Below are positions 1-12,795 of a stretch of 64,000 nt of DNA, one piece after another; within the stretch, counting starts at the first letter, position 1; each line of letters starts with the position of its first letter. The notes under the pieces were generated by a model, which did not search any database, was not told the DNA's origin, and worked only from the letters and a program-made list of their open reading frames with translations. The translations under genes and the position numbers were made by a program. The stretch is taken from positions 39,298,027 to 39,362,026 of the forward strand of contig NC_079491.1 of the NCBI RefSeq assembly GCF_020520425.1, read 5' to 3'. Source of the stretch: Spinacia oleracea (Eukaryota > Streptophyta > Magnoliopsida > Caryophyllales > Amaranthaceae).

Positions 1-48
1 CCAATTCAAATAAAAAGTTCGCATATTCGGCTTAGTAGTACTATTTTA

Positions 49-77
49 CTAGAATAGGACCCGTGCGATGCACGGTC
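49..77 (-). repeat. Helitron-like 3' terminus
   Basis: Read on the minus strand, a six-base-pair stem (CCGTGC with GCACGG, 61-75) is followed about ten bases later by CTAG and then T (48-52). A hairpin followed by CTRR, with insertion between A and T, is the known layout of Helitron 3' ends. The body of the element would lie to the right, where a Copia element has since inserted. I could not find its 5' end. Confidence 0.5.
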
Positions 78-476
78 TACATAAATTAAAATTTAAGTGT
101 AAAGTTAAATTAATTTAGAAAAAAACATAGATAAATACGTAGATTTTTTTATTCATTTTTACGCACCACACATAGTTTCATGTTAGGTATAAGAATCAGT
201 TATTATCCTGTATTGTGAGAGACGTCAATTCTCAAGTGAACTGTTGAACCCGCTGGGTTGGTCCGATCGTTATAAACCCAAACTGTTAATAACTCGCAAG
301 CTGTAACCCAAGACCTGATCCTATTATATTCAACCCAAACCGATGGGAGAATATTAACCCGATTAAGATCCGAAACCCGATAACAAACCCGTTCCACAGC
401 AACCCGAACCGAATGGATCTGAAAGCCATTAATGACCAAATTCGTTTCAATCCAAACCGTTTGAACCCGAGGAAAA
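78..476. other. degenerate AACCCG/CCGAACC-rich repeat, left half
   Basis: No gene is seen. From about 240 the DNA is rich in irregular AACCCG and CCGAACC words. The same word style resumes after 10710, so the Copia element split one older repeat. Open frames here are by-products of the repetitive words and have no recognisable domain. Confidence 0.5.
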
Positions 477-1856
477 TGAAGGAAATAATGCCCTTGGTCC
501 AAGTATGCATTCAATGTTAAGTCTAATAAATGCGGTTCAGTATTAATTAACAAGTTAATAATTCAGTGAGATCAAGTGAGCTGAATGCCTGGCTAGAGGT
601 CGCTTCAGTTCAAGTGGAATTAATGATATTAATCCACAGCTTACTCTTGACTGAACCCGTAGGGTCACACAAATAGTATGTAAACGGATCAAGTATTTAA
701 TGGCATTAAATACTCCATCTATGGATATTCGGAATCGACGGATCTTGGTTCCAGTGGGAGCTGAGATCGTCAAAGGCAAGCAAATGAATACTCCGGAAAC
801 GATGATATTGCCGGAAACGGAAATATGGATCGTATCGGAAATATAAATATTATCCAAGTCGTAGATATTGCCGGAAACGGAAACATGGTACGTATCGGAA
901 AATATTATCGGAAATAGAAATATTGCCGGAATCGGAAATATTGCCGGAAACGGAAATATTGTCTGAATCGGAAATATTATCGGAATCGGAAAATAATTCC
1001 GGAAACGGAAATATTAAATATTTGTTCGAAACGGAAATTAATTCCGGAATCGGAAATATTAAATATTGTTCGTATCGGAAATGAATTCCGGAATCGAGAA
1101 TTTAATCGGAAGCACATCGTACGAATTAGCATCGGACGAGGCCTGCCAGACGAAGGCCCAGCACAAAGCCGGGGCCATCGCCCAGCAAGCCAAGCGCAAC
1201 AACCACACGCCAAGCATGCGACCAGGCCCAGCACAAAAGCCAGGCCCAGCCGAAGCTTGGGCGCGCGCGCGGGGCTGCGACGAGTGGGCTGGCGCTGTGC
1301 GTGGGCCGCAAGGCCTGCGTGCGGTGCTAGCGTATTACTCGAAGTGTGTTACTCGAATCCTAAAGCGTATAGAATTCGTTTAATGATTAAATTCCTAATC
1401 CTAAAAGATAAATTAATTAAATAAGAGTTCCACTAGGATTCTAATTTAATTAATTCGTATCCTAGTAGGATTCCAATTCTCTTTCCATACCCCTATAAAT
1501 ATGTGGCCTGGGTTCACAATTTATAACGAGTTTTAAAGTATTCAAAGTGAGTTTTTGAGAGAAAAATTCAGTCACATACCTTGCCTAAAAGTGCCGAAAT
1601 TATTAGTACCTTAAGGGCGATTCTAGTTGGTCAATCTTAAGGCGGATCCGGACGTGCTGTGGACTATCTACGGAGGGACGACACTTGGAGTCCTAAAGAT
1701 TTGTTCTTGTTCGGTTCGGGCACAGCTAGGGAAGGCACGCAACAAAGAGTATGCTTCTAAACTATGCTATATGATTATGTGTAAATAATATGTATTCCTG
1801 GCTTAATGGTTGTTTCCGCATGATTTATGAATTGTCATATGTATCATAACCTAACA
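477..1856 (+). repeat. 5' LTR of the Copia element
   Basis: 1,380 bp, TGAAGG...CTAACA, matching the 3' LTR nearly base for base. The U3 part holds many short CGGAAATATT/CCGGAAACGG words (about 780-1110), then a GC-rich block (1130-1330). A likely TATA region is CCCCTATAAATATG near 1490-1503. Open frames inside the LTR are not genes. Confidence 0.95.
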
Positions 1857-1857
1857 G

Positions 1858-1871
1858 TGGTATCACGAGCC
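1858..1871 (+). other. primer-binding site
   Basis: TGGTATCACGAGCC starts two bases after the 5' LTR. It resembles TGGTATCAGAGC, the complement of the initiator methionine tRNA 3' end that many plant Copia elements use. Confidence 0.75.
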
Positions 1872-4663
1872 TCTTATTATTTTCATAATCTAAATTGCAT
1901 AAACATGATTAAATATTACAAATTTGCAAGAATTAAAAGGGGTGATTAATTTTCGTAATTGTTAATTAATTGCAAATTGCGTTTATTTAATTATACGTAC
2001 GCAGTTTTTCGGCAGTTTCTTCGTTACTCAACCAAAATGAGTGATTTTTGTGTCAATTCCGCATGTAAAAGGCATTCTAAAATTTTGACAAAAATAGTAA
2101 TTTTCGGCCGAACCCAGAATTCTCAAATTCGAAGCCTAACTATGACTTTTCGAAGGTTTTAGTTTTTCGAATGCAAAATTTCGTAAATTTTAGATGTTAA
2201 ATTAAATATTTGCAATTCTTGTTGGTAAATCTTGAATTTTTGATTGACCTACTGTATATGTTTAACAAGTTTGAATGCCTAGCCTTGTTAATTATGCAAT
2301 CTAATTTGTAATTATGATTAATTTGTTGAAAATTAGAATAATTTAGAATTAATTTGATTTTCATAATTAATTATAATTTAATTAGATACCTATGATTAAA
2401 AACCACCATAAAAATTGTAATTTTATGATAAATTTTAAATTTTTATGACCTAGACTTGAATCCATGATAATCGGAAATCAATTGAAAAATAAATTTTCGA
2501 TTTTTCGCCCTAAAACTATGAAATTAATATTATTTATTAATTTGTCATTAATTTTAAGTATAATTTTTTTTAAAAATTTTATGCGATTCGTTCATATAAC
2601 TTGCACGCACAAAGCAATGGACGCTACGTGTTACCCTTAAGGGGTGTTGTATAGTGCGGGCATGTGACGACGAGCAAGGGAGCTCGTCGCCCATGCGGCA
2701 CGAATGCAATGAGCAAGGGCATGGTGCACGAGCACAAGGCAGCAGCCCTGCCTTGTGTCGTGGGCTATGAGCAATGGACAAATGGGCATGGGCGAAGGCA
2801 AGGCACGGCAGTCGCGTGTGGGCAGCAAGCGAGCTGCGCCACAACGCGCACTGCCTCGCGCAAGCGCGCGCAGCCTCGCGCGCAGCGAGCGCAAGCTCGC
2901 GTGCCACGAGTGCTGCGCCCAGCGTCGATGCCGCGCGCAGCGAGCGCTGGCTCGCACCAAGCGAGCGCTAGCGAGCGCGCACAGCATGCGTTGGCGAATG
3001 CACAAAGCGAGCGCTGGCCCGCGTGCAGCGAGCGCTAGCGAGCGAACGCAGCGAGCGCATGCTCGCGTGCATCGAGCGCTGGCGCGCGCGCAGCGAGCAC
3101 CAGCTCGCGCGATGGCTTGCGAAGGGTAGAAGCAGCAGCTATGCGACGCAGCGCATGGGCTGCGCGCACATGGCCAGCGATGGCTGTGTGCGTGTGGCCC
3201 ATGGGCGTGTGATGCGTGAGGTGTTTGCGTTGCGATTAGATCGTTTTGAAATTTTCAGTTTACGTAATTTTAATTAATTTTAAAATTAATAATTTAAATT
3301 ATTTTCTTGGATTTTAATTTTGAATATTATAATTATAATAAATTTTATTTATTCTAATTATTTTACTAAAATTAAAATCATGAATTAATTTAAATACGAC
3401 TGAAATTAAATTAAATTTTTTTGGATTCAATTATAAATTTATATAAGCTTTAAATTTTAATTAAATTTGTATGTTTCCGGTTAGACTAGAAATACATTTT
3501 TATGTTTAAAATTAGTAAAGCATATGAATTTATTGGTTTAAGTGGGAGCGCTTTTAGTCATAAACTCTTGATTAGGTCTACAAATCCTTAAGGTTAAAAC
3601 AACTTGATTAGAATTAATAAGGACTGAATAATTGGTAGATTATTGGTGCCCTTGATTAATTGCTGCAAATGTTTACGTGATGCATAATGTGTTTTACTAA
3701 CCAACTATGTGGGTCATTCATGATAATGAATGGGTGAATGGTATATATTGTATATGTACTGTTTTGCAGGTTATGAAGTGACTAGTATGGCCCAAATAGG
3801 ATAGAAAATATGGTCTACGTACCATTAATTTGAATGTAATTGGTCTAAAGTACCAAAGTCGTTTTTCAATTCAAATATGGTCTGCGTACCATCAAATAAT
3901 TGTAATTAGTTTTAATTATAGCTTATCCTATTTGAAGAAAATGGTGCCTCCCACGGAGATTTTCGAGACGGACTTTGAAGTTGAAGCTTCAAGATGAAGT
4001 CGGGCCATACTAGATCACATTTATCTTATGCATGCTTTAAGTTATTTATTGCTTTAAATATGTCTTAATTATGCATGAGATTGTGGCTTGATTATGTTGC
4101 ATGATTAAGGATTTTAGTTCACTTAAAATCTAACCAACATAGTAAAAGCCTTAAAGTTCCAAACTTAAAAATTGAGTTATAAGGTGCCATGCCAAAATAT
4201 ACACTTGCTTGGGTATCCTTTACATCAATCTAGTAATAGTTTTCGCTCAGCGAGGTGTTACTTATTGGTCCTAAAGGGGCAAGGTACACAAATAATTGTG
4301 AGTACATGTTAGTTTTGGTGAAACTCAACGATATAAGTAAGGAGTCCTTTTATGTCGTGGCAAAATCGATAGGTTTACCTAATAAGTTCTTAGACGTACC
4401 TATCAACCAAGAATAGTTTCTAGACTATTAGAAAAAGGCTTTTGCTTACCTAAGATGTTTTAGGATTAAGTCGACAAACTGTGCTTAGTTCTTCAATGAT
4501 TTTAGGATCTTGGAATCATTTTATTCACACCTGCCGGAACACATAACTTGAATAAAATGCTTAATAAACATTGAATTATGCATGTATGCTAGAATTTAAG
4601 TTTATTAAGAGAAACTGTGAATGGTTATTTATTTGTTAATTCTTTTCAATTGTAGTTTTTAAT
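1872..4663 (+). other. long non-coding leader of the Copia element, with GC-rich array
   Basis: About 2.8 kb lie between the primer-binding site and gag, long for a Copia leader. It is AT-rich except for about 2660-3230, a GC-rich degenerate array of GCAGCGAGCGC and GCTCGCG words. Overlapping open frames in several frames of that block are composition artefacts: none shows a domain. Confidence 0.7.
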
Positions 4664-7600
4664 ATGGCAAACAACAATTCATTCAACATTCGATCAATTC
4701 TCGAAAAGGAGAAGTTGAACGGGAAAAACTTCCTTGACTGGCAAAGGAACTTGCAAATAGTTCTTATGCAGGAAGAAAAGGAGTATGTCCTAGAAGAGGC
4801 GATGCCCGAAGCCGCAGGCGACGGGGTCACTCAGGCAGCCCTCAATCGTTGGATTGATGCCAACAAGGATGTGAAATGTCTAATGCTCGCCACCATGAGT
4901 GCGGATCTGCAGAAAACGTTCATCAACTCAGATGCTTTCACAATCATCAGTGAGTTGAAGAACATGTTCCAAGATCTGGCTCGAGTCGAAAGATTCGAGA
5001 CTCATAGGCAAATTCTTGAGACCAAGCTTAAGAAAGGCGAGCCCGTAAGTCCACATGTTCTCAAAATGATTGGACTCATTGAGAATATGAGTCGGCTGGA
5101 TCAGCAATTTTCTCAGGAAATGGCTATAGACACCATCCTCCATTCTCTTCATAGCGGGTATGATCAGTTCAAACTGAACTACAGTATGAATAGTCTGGAC
5201 AAAACGCTCACTGAGCTTCACGGTATGCTGAAGACCGCTGAAAAGACGCTCAAAAGTGATAAGCAGGATGTGCTTATGGTGCGTGGGGGCAAGTTCAAGA
5301 AATCTGGAAAGAAGAGGAATGCTAAGAAAGGTGGCAACAAGGCCAGCCCAACTAAGCAAACTGGCGCCAAATCTGTAAAGAGGAAGGTCAGTCAACCCAC
5401 TTCTGAATCTGAATGCTTCTACTGCAAGAAGAAGGGGCATTGGAAGAGAGATTGCTTGAAGCTAAAGGAAGATCAGAAGAACGGAACAGTCGTTCCATCT
5501 TCAGGTATTTTCGTTATAGACTGTATACTTGCTAATTCAACTTCTTGGGTATTAGATACAGGTTGTGGCTCACACTTATGTTCCAATCCACAGGGACTAA
5601 GAAGAAGTAGAAAGTTAAGCAAGGGTGAAGTCGACCTACGAGTGGGAAATGGAGCACGGATTGCTGCATTAGCTGTAGGAACTTACTATTTGTCGTTGCC
5701 CTCCGGGCTAGTTTTGGAAGTGGAAGAATGTTTCCATGTTCCAAGTCTTACTAAAAACGTCATTTCAGTTTCTTGCTTAGATGCTAAGGGATTTTCCTTT
5801 TTAATAAAAGACAATAGTTGTTCGTTTTATTTTAAGGAGATGTTTTATGGATCTGCTAGATTAGTCAATGGACTTTATTTATTAGATCACGACAAACAAG
5901 TATATAACATAAATACCAAAAAGGCCAAAAAGGATGATTCAGATCTCACTTATCTGTGGCATTGTCGATTAGGCCATATAAACTTGAAACGCTTAGAAAG
6001 ACTTCAAAAGGAAGGAATTCTAGAACCATTTGACTTAGAGGATTATGGTAAATGCGAATCATGTTTACTTGGAAAAATGACAAAGCAACCTTTCTCTAAA
6101 GTTGGAGAAAGAGCAAATGAACTATTGGGTTTAATCCATACAGATGTATGTGGACCAATGAGTACAAATGCTAGAGGTGGTTTCAGCTACTTTATCACTT
6201 TCACTGATGACTTCAGTAGGTATGGTTATGTCTACCTAATGAAGCATAAGTCTGAATCCTTTGACAAATTCAAGGAATTTCTGAGTGAAGTAGAGAATCA
6301 ATTAGGCAAGAAGATTAAGGCACTGCGGTCTGATAGAGGCGGTGAATATCTGAGCTATGAATTTGATGACCATCTGAAAGAATGTGGAATTCTATCAGAA
6401 TTGACTCCTCCTGGAACACCACAATGGAACGGTGTGTCGGAACGGAGGAACAGAACCTTGCTAGACATGGCCAGGTCAATGATGGGTCAGGCCAAACTTC
6501 CATTAGAATTTTGAGGACATGCACTAAATACAGTTGCACTCACTATAAATAGAGCTCCGTCTAAAGCTGTCGAAAAGACTCCATACGAATTATGGTTTGG
6601 AAAGCCTCCAAATGTGTCTTTTCTTAAGATTTGGGGATGTGAAGTATACGTCAAACGATTAATTTCAGACAAACTTCATCCAAAATCTGACAAATGTATC
6701 CTTGTGGGCTATCCAAAGGAAACAAAGGGGTATTACTTCTACAATACATCTGAGAACAAAGTGTTTGTTGCTCGAGATGGTGTCTTTTTGGAGAAAGATC
6801 ACATTTCCAAAATGACAAGTGGGAGAAAAGTATACCTCGAAGAAATTCGAGTCGAACAACAAACTCTAGAGAATGCTCAAGATGACATTCAGGATGAAAC
6901 TCAGAGATCTTTAGAAGAATCTGGTGAGAATCATGGTCAATCTAGAAATGTTACCCCGCGTAGATCGCAAAGATATAGATCTCAACCGGAAAGGTACTTA
7001 GGTATTTTGACGAACGAGAGCTATGACGTTCTATTACTTGAAAGTGATGAACCTGCGACTTACAAACAAGCTATGACGAGCCCTAGCTCCAAGCAATGGC
7101 AAGAAGCCATGCAATCTGAATTAGATGAAACCTTTTCACCAGTTGCAATGCTAAAGTCTATTCGGATAATGTTAGCAATCGCTGCATATTACGATTACGA
7201 AATATGGCAGATGGATGTCAAAACTGCTTTCTTAAACGGCGTTTTAACAGAAACTGTGTTTATGACACAGCCTGAAGGTTTTGAGGATCCAAAGAATGCT
7301 AAAAAGGTATGCAAGCTAAAGAAGTCAATCTACGGATTGAAGCAGGCATCCAGGAGCTGGAATATACGTTTTGATGAAGCAGTCAGTGACTTTGGTTTCA
7401 TCAAGAACGCAGACGAATCTTGTGTATACAAGAAGGTCAGTGGGAGCAAAATTTCTTTCCTAGTATTATATGTCGACGACATATTACTTATCGGAAATGA
7501 CATTCCTATGTTGAACTCTGTCAAGATTTGGCTTCGGAAATGTTTTTCGATGAAAGATCTAGGAGAAGCACAGTACATATTGGGCATCAAGATTTACAGA

Positions 7601-8458
7601 GATAGATCTAAAAGGATGATTGGACTTAGTCAAAGCACTTATATCAATAAGGTGCTTGATAGGTTCAAGATGGCGGACTCCAAGCGAGGCTACCTACCCA
7701 TGTCTCATGGAATGACTCTAAGCAAGACTCAGTGCCCAAAAACACTTGATGAGCGTAGACGAATGAATGGGATTCCATATGCATCATTGATTGGTTCAAT
7801 AATGTATGTTATGATATGTACACGCCCGGATGTTGCGTACGCACTCAGTGCTACGAGCAGATACCAGTCAGACCCAGGAGAGGCGCATTGGACTGCTGCC
7901 AAGAATATTCTGAAGTACCTGCAAAGGCACAAAGATGACTTCCTGGTCTATGGTGGAGATGATGAATTAATTGTTAAAGGCTATATGGACGCAAGTTTCC
8001 AAACCGACAAAGATGATTTCAGATCACAGTCTGGGTTTGTCTTCTGCCTCAACGGAGGAGCAGTAAGCTGGAAAAGTGCTAAGCAAAGCACCATTGCGGA
8101 TTCTACAACTGAAGCGGAGTACATTGCTGCACATGAAGCAGCAAAGGAAGCTATATGGCTAAGGAAGTTCATAGGTGAACTTGGTGTAGTCCCCTCCATT
8201 AAAGGACCAATAGCCCTGTATTGTGATAATAACGGAGCTATTGCACAGGCAAAGGAGCCTAGACACCACCAGAGAGTCAAGCATGTACTTCGTAGATTTC
8301 ACCTTCTACGAGAGTTCGTTGAAAGAAAAGAAGTCGAGATAAACAAGATTGGAACTGATGACAACATATCAGATCCATTGACTAAACCTCTGCCGCAGGC
8401 GAAGCACAACTCGCACACTGCAGCTATGGGAATCAAGCATATTGGAGAATGGCTTTGA
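4664..8458 (+). pseudogene. Copia gag-pol coding region (fossil)
   Basis: The domains follow the Copia order. A gag region is followed by a CCHC zinc knuckle (CFYCKKKGHWKRDC), an aspartic protease site (WVLDTGCGSHLC), the integrase zinc-binding motif (CRLGHIN..CESCLLGKM) and integrase core, the reverse transcriptase YVDDILL motif, and RNase H (YCDNNGAIAQA). That order separates Copia from Gypsy, which has integrase last. The region is recognisable along its whole length but carries roughly two or three breaks, so no functional polyprotein is claimed. Confidence 0.9.
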
Positions 8459-9324
8459 TGTCTCTGTTTAATGTTTTAAAGTTTTAGAGTTTAAATCTTT
8501 GTAAAACATTATTGGTTAATCATTCACAATAAATGAAAAGAATTCATTTTTCCATTTAATTTGTGGTTTATTAAATGATGAGTCCCTTCAATTTGACGAT
8601 ATATTCAAGATAGACTGTCAGGACCAGTCCTGTGACTAAGAAATTTCTATCAAGTGAACTTGAATGTCAAAGGTTGAAAATGGTCCCTAGTCGGAGTTTT
8701 CTATAAAATTGGACGCATAGAAAATGTTAGACGACTAGAATGCAAGATGACTAGTAGTTCTGTTTCTTGAACTATGTGGACATGGCAATGTCATAATCAT
8801 TTGCATAGATACTTACTTTGGGAAGACTAGTATCGGACAAGACCTATGAAACTTTACTGTAAGAGATGAAAATCTGTCATAAGTAAATTTCATTAAAATT
8901 ATTAGACACTAAATCCTCAATACCTGAATGATTTGAGATTACTTGTTTGAGAACTGGTTGCTTTGACGTTGACCAACCGTCGCACCGTAAAAGGAGGCTA
9001 TAAAGGCAACGCTCAGGTAATCACCTATCAAACGAAGTCTAATCTCAAGATCGCAAGATTGGGATTGTCCTCCCATAAAATCGGGATGAGATGCTTAAAA
9101 GTTGTACAAGGCCACTCGGAGAGCTAGAAACTGTGAAATGCATGGCCGTGCTCGGATGAATCATAGGCTATGATTATCTGTTTATTTGATCAGTTGAACT
9201 CTGAAACCGAGGAACACCTCTGGACATCATAAGGATGACAACTCTTACCTTATGTTCAAGAGCAAGCATCGAGCGACAAAGGAATTAGGAAATGCACACT
9301 TGTCCCTAAGGACAAGTGGGAGAC
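8459..9324 (+). other. 3' non-coding part of the Copia element with polypurine tract
   Basis: No open frame of note. The purine-rich run AAGGACAAGTGGGAGA (about 9308-9323) directly before the 3' LTR is the expected polypurine tract for plus-strand priming. Confidence 0.75.
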
Positions 9325-10704
9325 TGAAGGAAATAATGCCCTTGGTCCAAGTATGCATTCAATGTTAAGTCTAATAAATGCGGTTCAGTATTAATTAACA
9401 AGTTAATAATTCAGTGAGATCAAGTGAGCTGAATGCCTGGCTAGAGGCCGCTTCAGTTCAAGTGGAATTAATGATATTAATCAACAGCTTACTCTTGACT
9501 GAACCCGTAGGGTCACACAAATAGTACGTAAACGGATCAAGTATTTAATGGCATTAAATACTCCATCTATGGATATTCGGAATCGACGGATCTTGGTTCC
9601 AGTGGGAGCTGAGATCGTCAAAGGCAAGCAAATGAATACTCCGGAAACGATGATATTGCCGGAAACGGAAATATGGATCGTATCGGAAATATAAATATTA
9701 TCCAAGTCGTAGATGTTGCCGGAAACGGAAACATGGTACGTATCGGAAAATATTATCGGAAATAGAAATATTGCCGGGATCGGAAATATTGCCGGAAACG
9801 GAAATATTGTCAGAATCGGAAATATTATCGGAATCGGAAAATAATTCCGGAAACGGAAATATTAAATATTTGTTCGAAACGGAAATTAATTCCGGAATCG
9901 GAAATATTAAATATTGTTCGTATCGGAAATGAATTCCGGAATCGAGAATTTAATCGGAAGCGCATCGTACGAATTAGCATCGGACGAGGCCTGCCAGACG
10001 AAGGCCCAACACAAAGCCGGGGCCATCGCCCAGCAAGCCAAGCGCAACCACCACACGCCAAGCATGCGACCAGGCCCAGCACAAAAGCCAGGCCCAGCCG
10101 AAGCTTGGGCGCGCGCGCGGGGCTGCGACGAGTGGGTTGGCGTTGTGCGTGGGCCGCAAGGCCTGCGTGCGGTGCTAGCGTATTACTCGAAGTGTGTTAC
10201 TCGAATCCTAAAGCTTATAGAATTCGTTTAATGATTAAATTCCTAATCCTAAAAGATAAATTAATTAAATAAGAGTTCCACTAGGATTCTAATTTAATTA
10301 ATTCGTATCCTAGTAGGATTCCAATTCTCTTTCCATACCCCTATAAATATGTGGCCTGGGTTCACAATTTATAACGAGTTTTAAAGTATTCAAAGTGAGT
10401 TTTTGAGAGAAAAATTCAGTCACATACCTTGCCTAAAAGTGCCGAAATTATTAGTACCTTAAGGGCGATTCTAGTTGGTCAATCTTAAGGCGGATCCGGA
10501 CGTGCTGTGGACTATCTACGGAGGGACGACACTTGGAGTCCTAAAGACTTGTTCTTGTTCGGTTCGGGCGCAGCTAGGGAAGGCACGCAACAAAGAGAAT
10601 GCTTCTAAACTATGCTATATGATTATGTGTAAATAATATGTATTCCTGGCTTAATGGTTGTTTCCGCATGATTTATGAATTGTCATATGTATCATAACCT
10701 AACA
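9325..10704 (+). repeat. 3' LTR of the Copia element
   Basis: 1,380 bp, the same length as the 5' LTR and about 99% identical by eye, ending CTAACA just before the second GAAAA target copy. Confidence 0.95.
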
Positions 10705-10709
10705 GAAAA

Positions 10710-11393
10710 CCCGTTTACAGTACACGTTGTTTTAACGCGTAACCCGATTAATCCGAACCGTTTACAACCCGTAACCTATTTAATTCGAATCGTTTATACG
10801 GAGTAACCCATAACACTTTTAATCCCGCTATTGATCGTAAATTCTTAACACTTTTAAAAGTTAGTTATTGCCTTTGTCTACTAATTAAGGCCTCAAATAT
10901 TAGAATTTATAAACGTATTAAAAATTGTGATTTTATAATTTGAAATCGAATTCACCTGACCCGAAGTACAACCCTCTACCCATTTCATCCCGCTACTGAT
11001 TTATCCACATTGTATGAACCTATCGATAAAAACCTGAACAAAGATAAACTTGAACCCGATGTAACCGAGTCATGTTCAACCCGACCCATTTCAGAACCGA
11101 TATTAAGTTCAAATACTATCTCATCCTGTATTATGTTATCCGTACCCATTTTAAGTACCCGGCCAATCTCAAGTTTATTCTCTTGAAACCAGGTATGATC
11201 AAATCTATATATTTCATTAGATTTAATCAGTTCTGAGTCCAGTAAGTTAGATTTAATCAGTTCTGAGTCCAGTAAGTTTAAATAAGTTCAGATAAATTCG
11301 GAAAATTTATTTCAAATAAGGTGAAGAGAACGCATCTCCCCCTCCATTTTTCTTTGTTCTACTCACTTATTATATATGTGGTCAAAATAATAA
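10710..11393. other. degenerate CCGAACC-rich repeat, right half
   Basis: This continues the repeat interrupted by the Copia element. It holds a perfect 30-bp tandem duplication (11219-11248 and 11249-11278, unit beginning AGATTTAATCAGTTC). No gene is seen. Confidence 0.5.
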
Positions 11394-11402
11394 ATAAATA
11401 AA

Positions 11403-12786
11403 CGGATTTTTCATGAAATACCCTCGAGTTTTGGCGTAATTCACCAAATGCCCCTCGACTTTCAGAAATTCATAAAATACTCCTATTTCAATACTTAATG
11501 TACCAAATACCCCTATTTCAAAACTTAATGCACCAAATATCTTTAATGACGTCATCAAACCTATAATCAACCAATTAACGTCTAATTAACACCCCTAATC
11601 AACTCACCCATTAATAAACCTAATTAACCCATCCATTAACCCACTAACCCACCCATTTCTTTTTCTTTTCTCTCTCCCCTACCTTCTTCCATTAATCCAC
11701 CACTTACCTCTACTATCATGGCAGCCATGTTTATGAAATCCTCCACCTCCACCCTTGTCGAACAAGTACACAACTCCTACTCCTATATCTACCCATTCGC
11801 TTATTCAACTACTCCAAATTTCTGCAATTTGATTCTTTAGGAAAGATTTCTACTGCAAATCAGTAACATACTGTTCTAGTAGGTATAAGTTTCGGAGTAT
11901 GCTGCATATTATGACTTTTTGGTAACTAAAATATAGTTTTCCCCCTTGATCGATTTGTATACATGTGTGTTTTATTTATTTGAACCTAAAAATAATTCTA
12001 TAAAATCCTAGTCATCCCCCAACTTTACCTTTAATTGATATGCTTCTTTTTATCAATGCTCAACATTCTCATTGCTTGCTACCTTGCACTAGTTTTTCTC
12101 ATTGTTGACTCTCAGATCTGATACAAAGGGAAAGTTATCAGCCGGCTCGGTGCAAACCCTATAATTTTCCCCTCGCTTAGATCTTCTCTCTTCGCTGCTT
12201 TCACCATCTCCATCCTCCTCACCAAATTCCAATTTTAATTTCTAATTCGCCCAAAAATTTTGATTGATTTTTGCCGGAAATATTGATTAGAGATGCTAGA
12301 AAATCTGAGAATTACCGAAAATCAGCCGTTTGTTTGTATTTATAATTAATGGTGGTGGTCGAGCTGGTGATTTCCACCAACTACCGGTGGTTAAACCGAG
12401 AAACTCGGCGGAGCTGGAAGGAGGGACGGCGAGGTATCATAGTATGTTTGGTTAAAGGGGAAGCCGAAGGTGTGTGGGGAGACTTTTATGGCGGGGGCGG
12501 ATGAGAGGAAGAGGAAGGCGAGGAGAGAGAAAATGAGGGTGGATGTCGGTGAAATCATATTTCAGTGGAGGAGGGAAAGGAAGAAGAAAGGAGGTAAGAG
12601 AAAATAAAAAGTCATTAAGGGAAAAATGGGTTAATGGGTGGGTTAAGTGGATTAATTAGGGGTGATGACGTCATAGGGGTATTTGGTACATTAAGTATTG
12701 AAATAGGGGTATTTTATGAATTTCTGAAAGTCGAGGGGCATTTGGTGAATTACGCAAAAACTTGGGGGTATTTCATAAAAAATCTG
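11403..12786. mobile_element. Pack-MULE-like DNA transposon with long inverted repeats
   Basis: The ends match inverted: CGGATTTTTCATGAAATACC at the left and the reverse of CAGATTTTTTATGAAATACC at the right. The similarity runs on for about 125 bp and, with a gap, to about 250 bp. It is flanked by a 9-bp direct repeat ATAAATAAA (11394-11402 and 12787-12795), the duplication size typical of Mutator-like elements, although the sequence is low in complexity. The interior (about 12050-12600) is more GC-rich and looks like 5' gene DNA (CT-rich leader, short coding-like stretch), which is the Pack-MULE pattern. There is no transposase, so it is non-autonomous. Confidence 0.75.
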
Positions 12787-12795
12787 ATAAATAAA

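Larger units (their letters stand above)
477..10704 (+). mobile_element. full-length Ty1/Copia LTR retrotransposon
   Basis: Complete layout: 5' LTR, primer-binding site, long leader, gag-pol region in Copia order (gag, protease, integrase, reverse transcriptase, RNase H), polypurine tract, 3' LTR. The target duplication GAAAA lies at 472-476 and 10705-10709. Both LTRs are 1,380 bp and start TG and end CA. I count by eye about 15 differences between them (about 1.1%), which suggests insertion within roughly the last million years (inference from usual plant rates). The structure is whole but the coding region looks broken, with roughly two or three breaks, so it is treated as a young fossil. 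It inserted into an older CCGAACC-rich repeat. A more diverged LTR of the same family lies at 51657-52205. Confidence 0.95.

Noticed and set aside
1066-1383. Open frame of 105 residues in the LTR, repeated at 9914-10231
   Set aside because: It lies in both LTR copies of the Copia element, arises from a GC-rich block and has no domain.
2664-3277. Several overlapping Ala/Arg/Ser-rich open frames
   Set aside because: The GC-rich GCGAGCGC array gives open frames in many frames on both strands; composition artefact.
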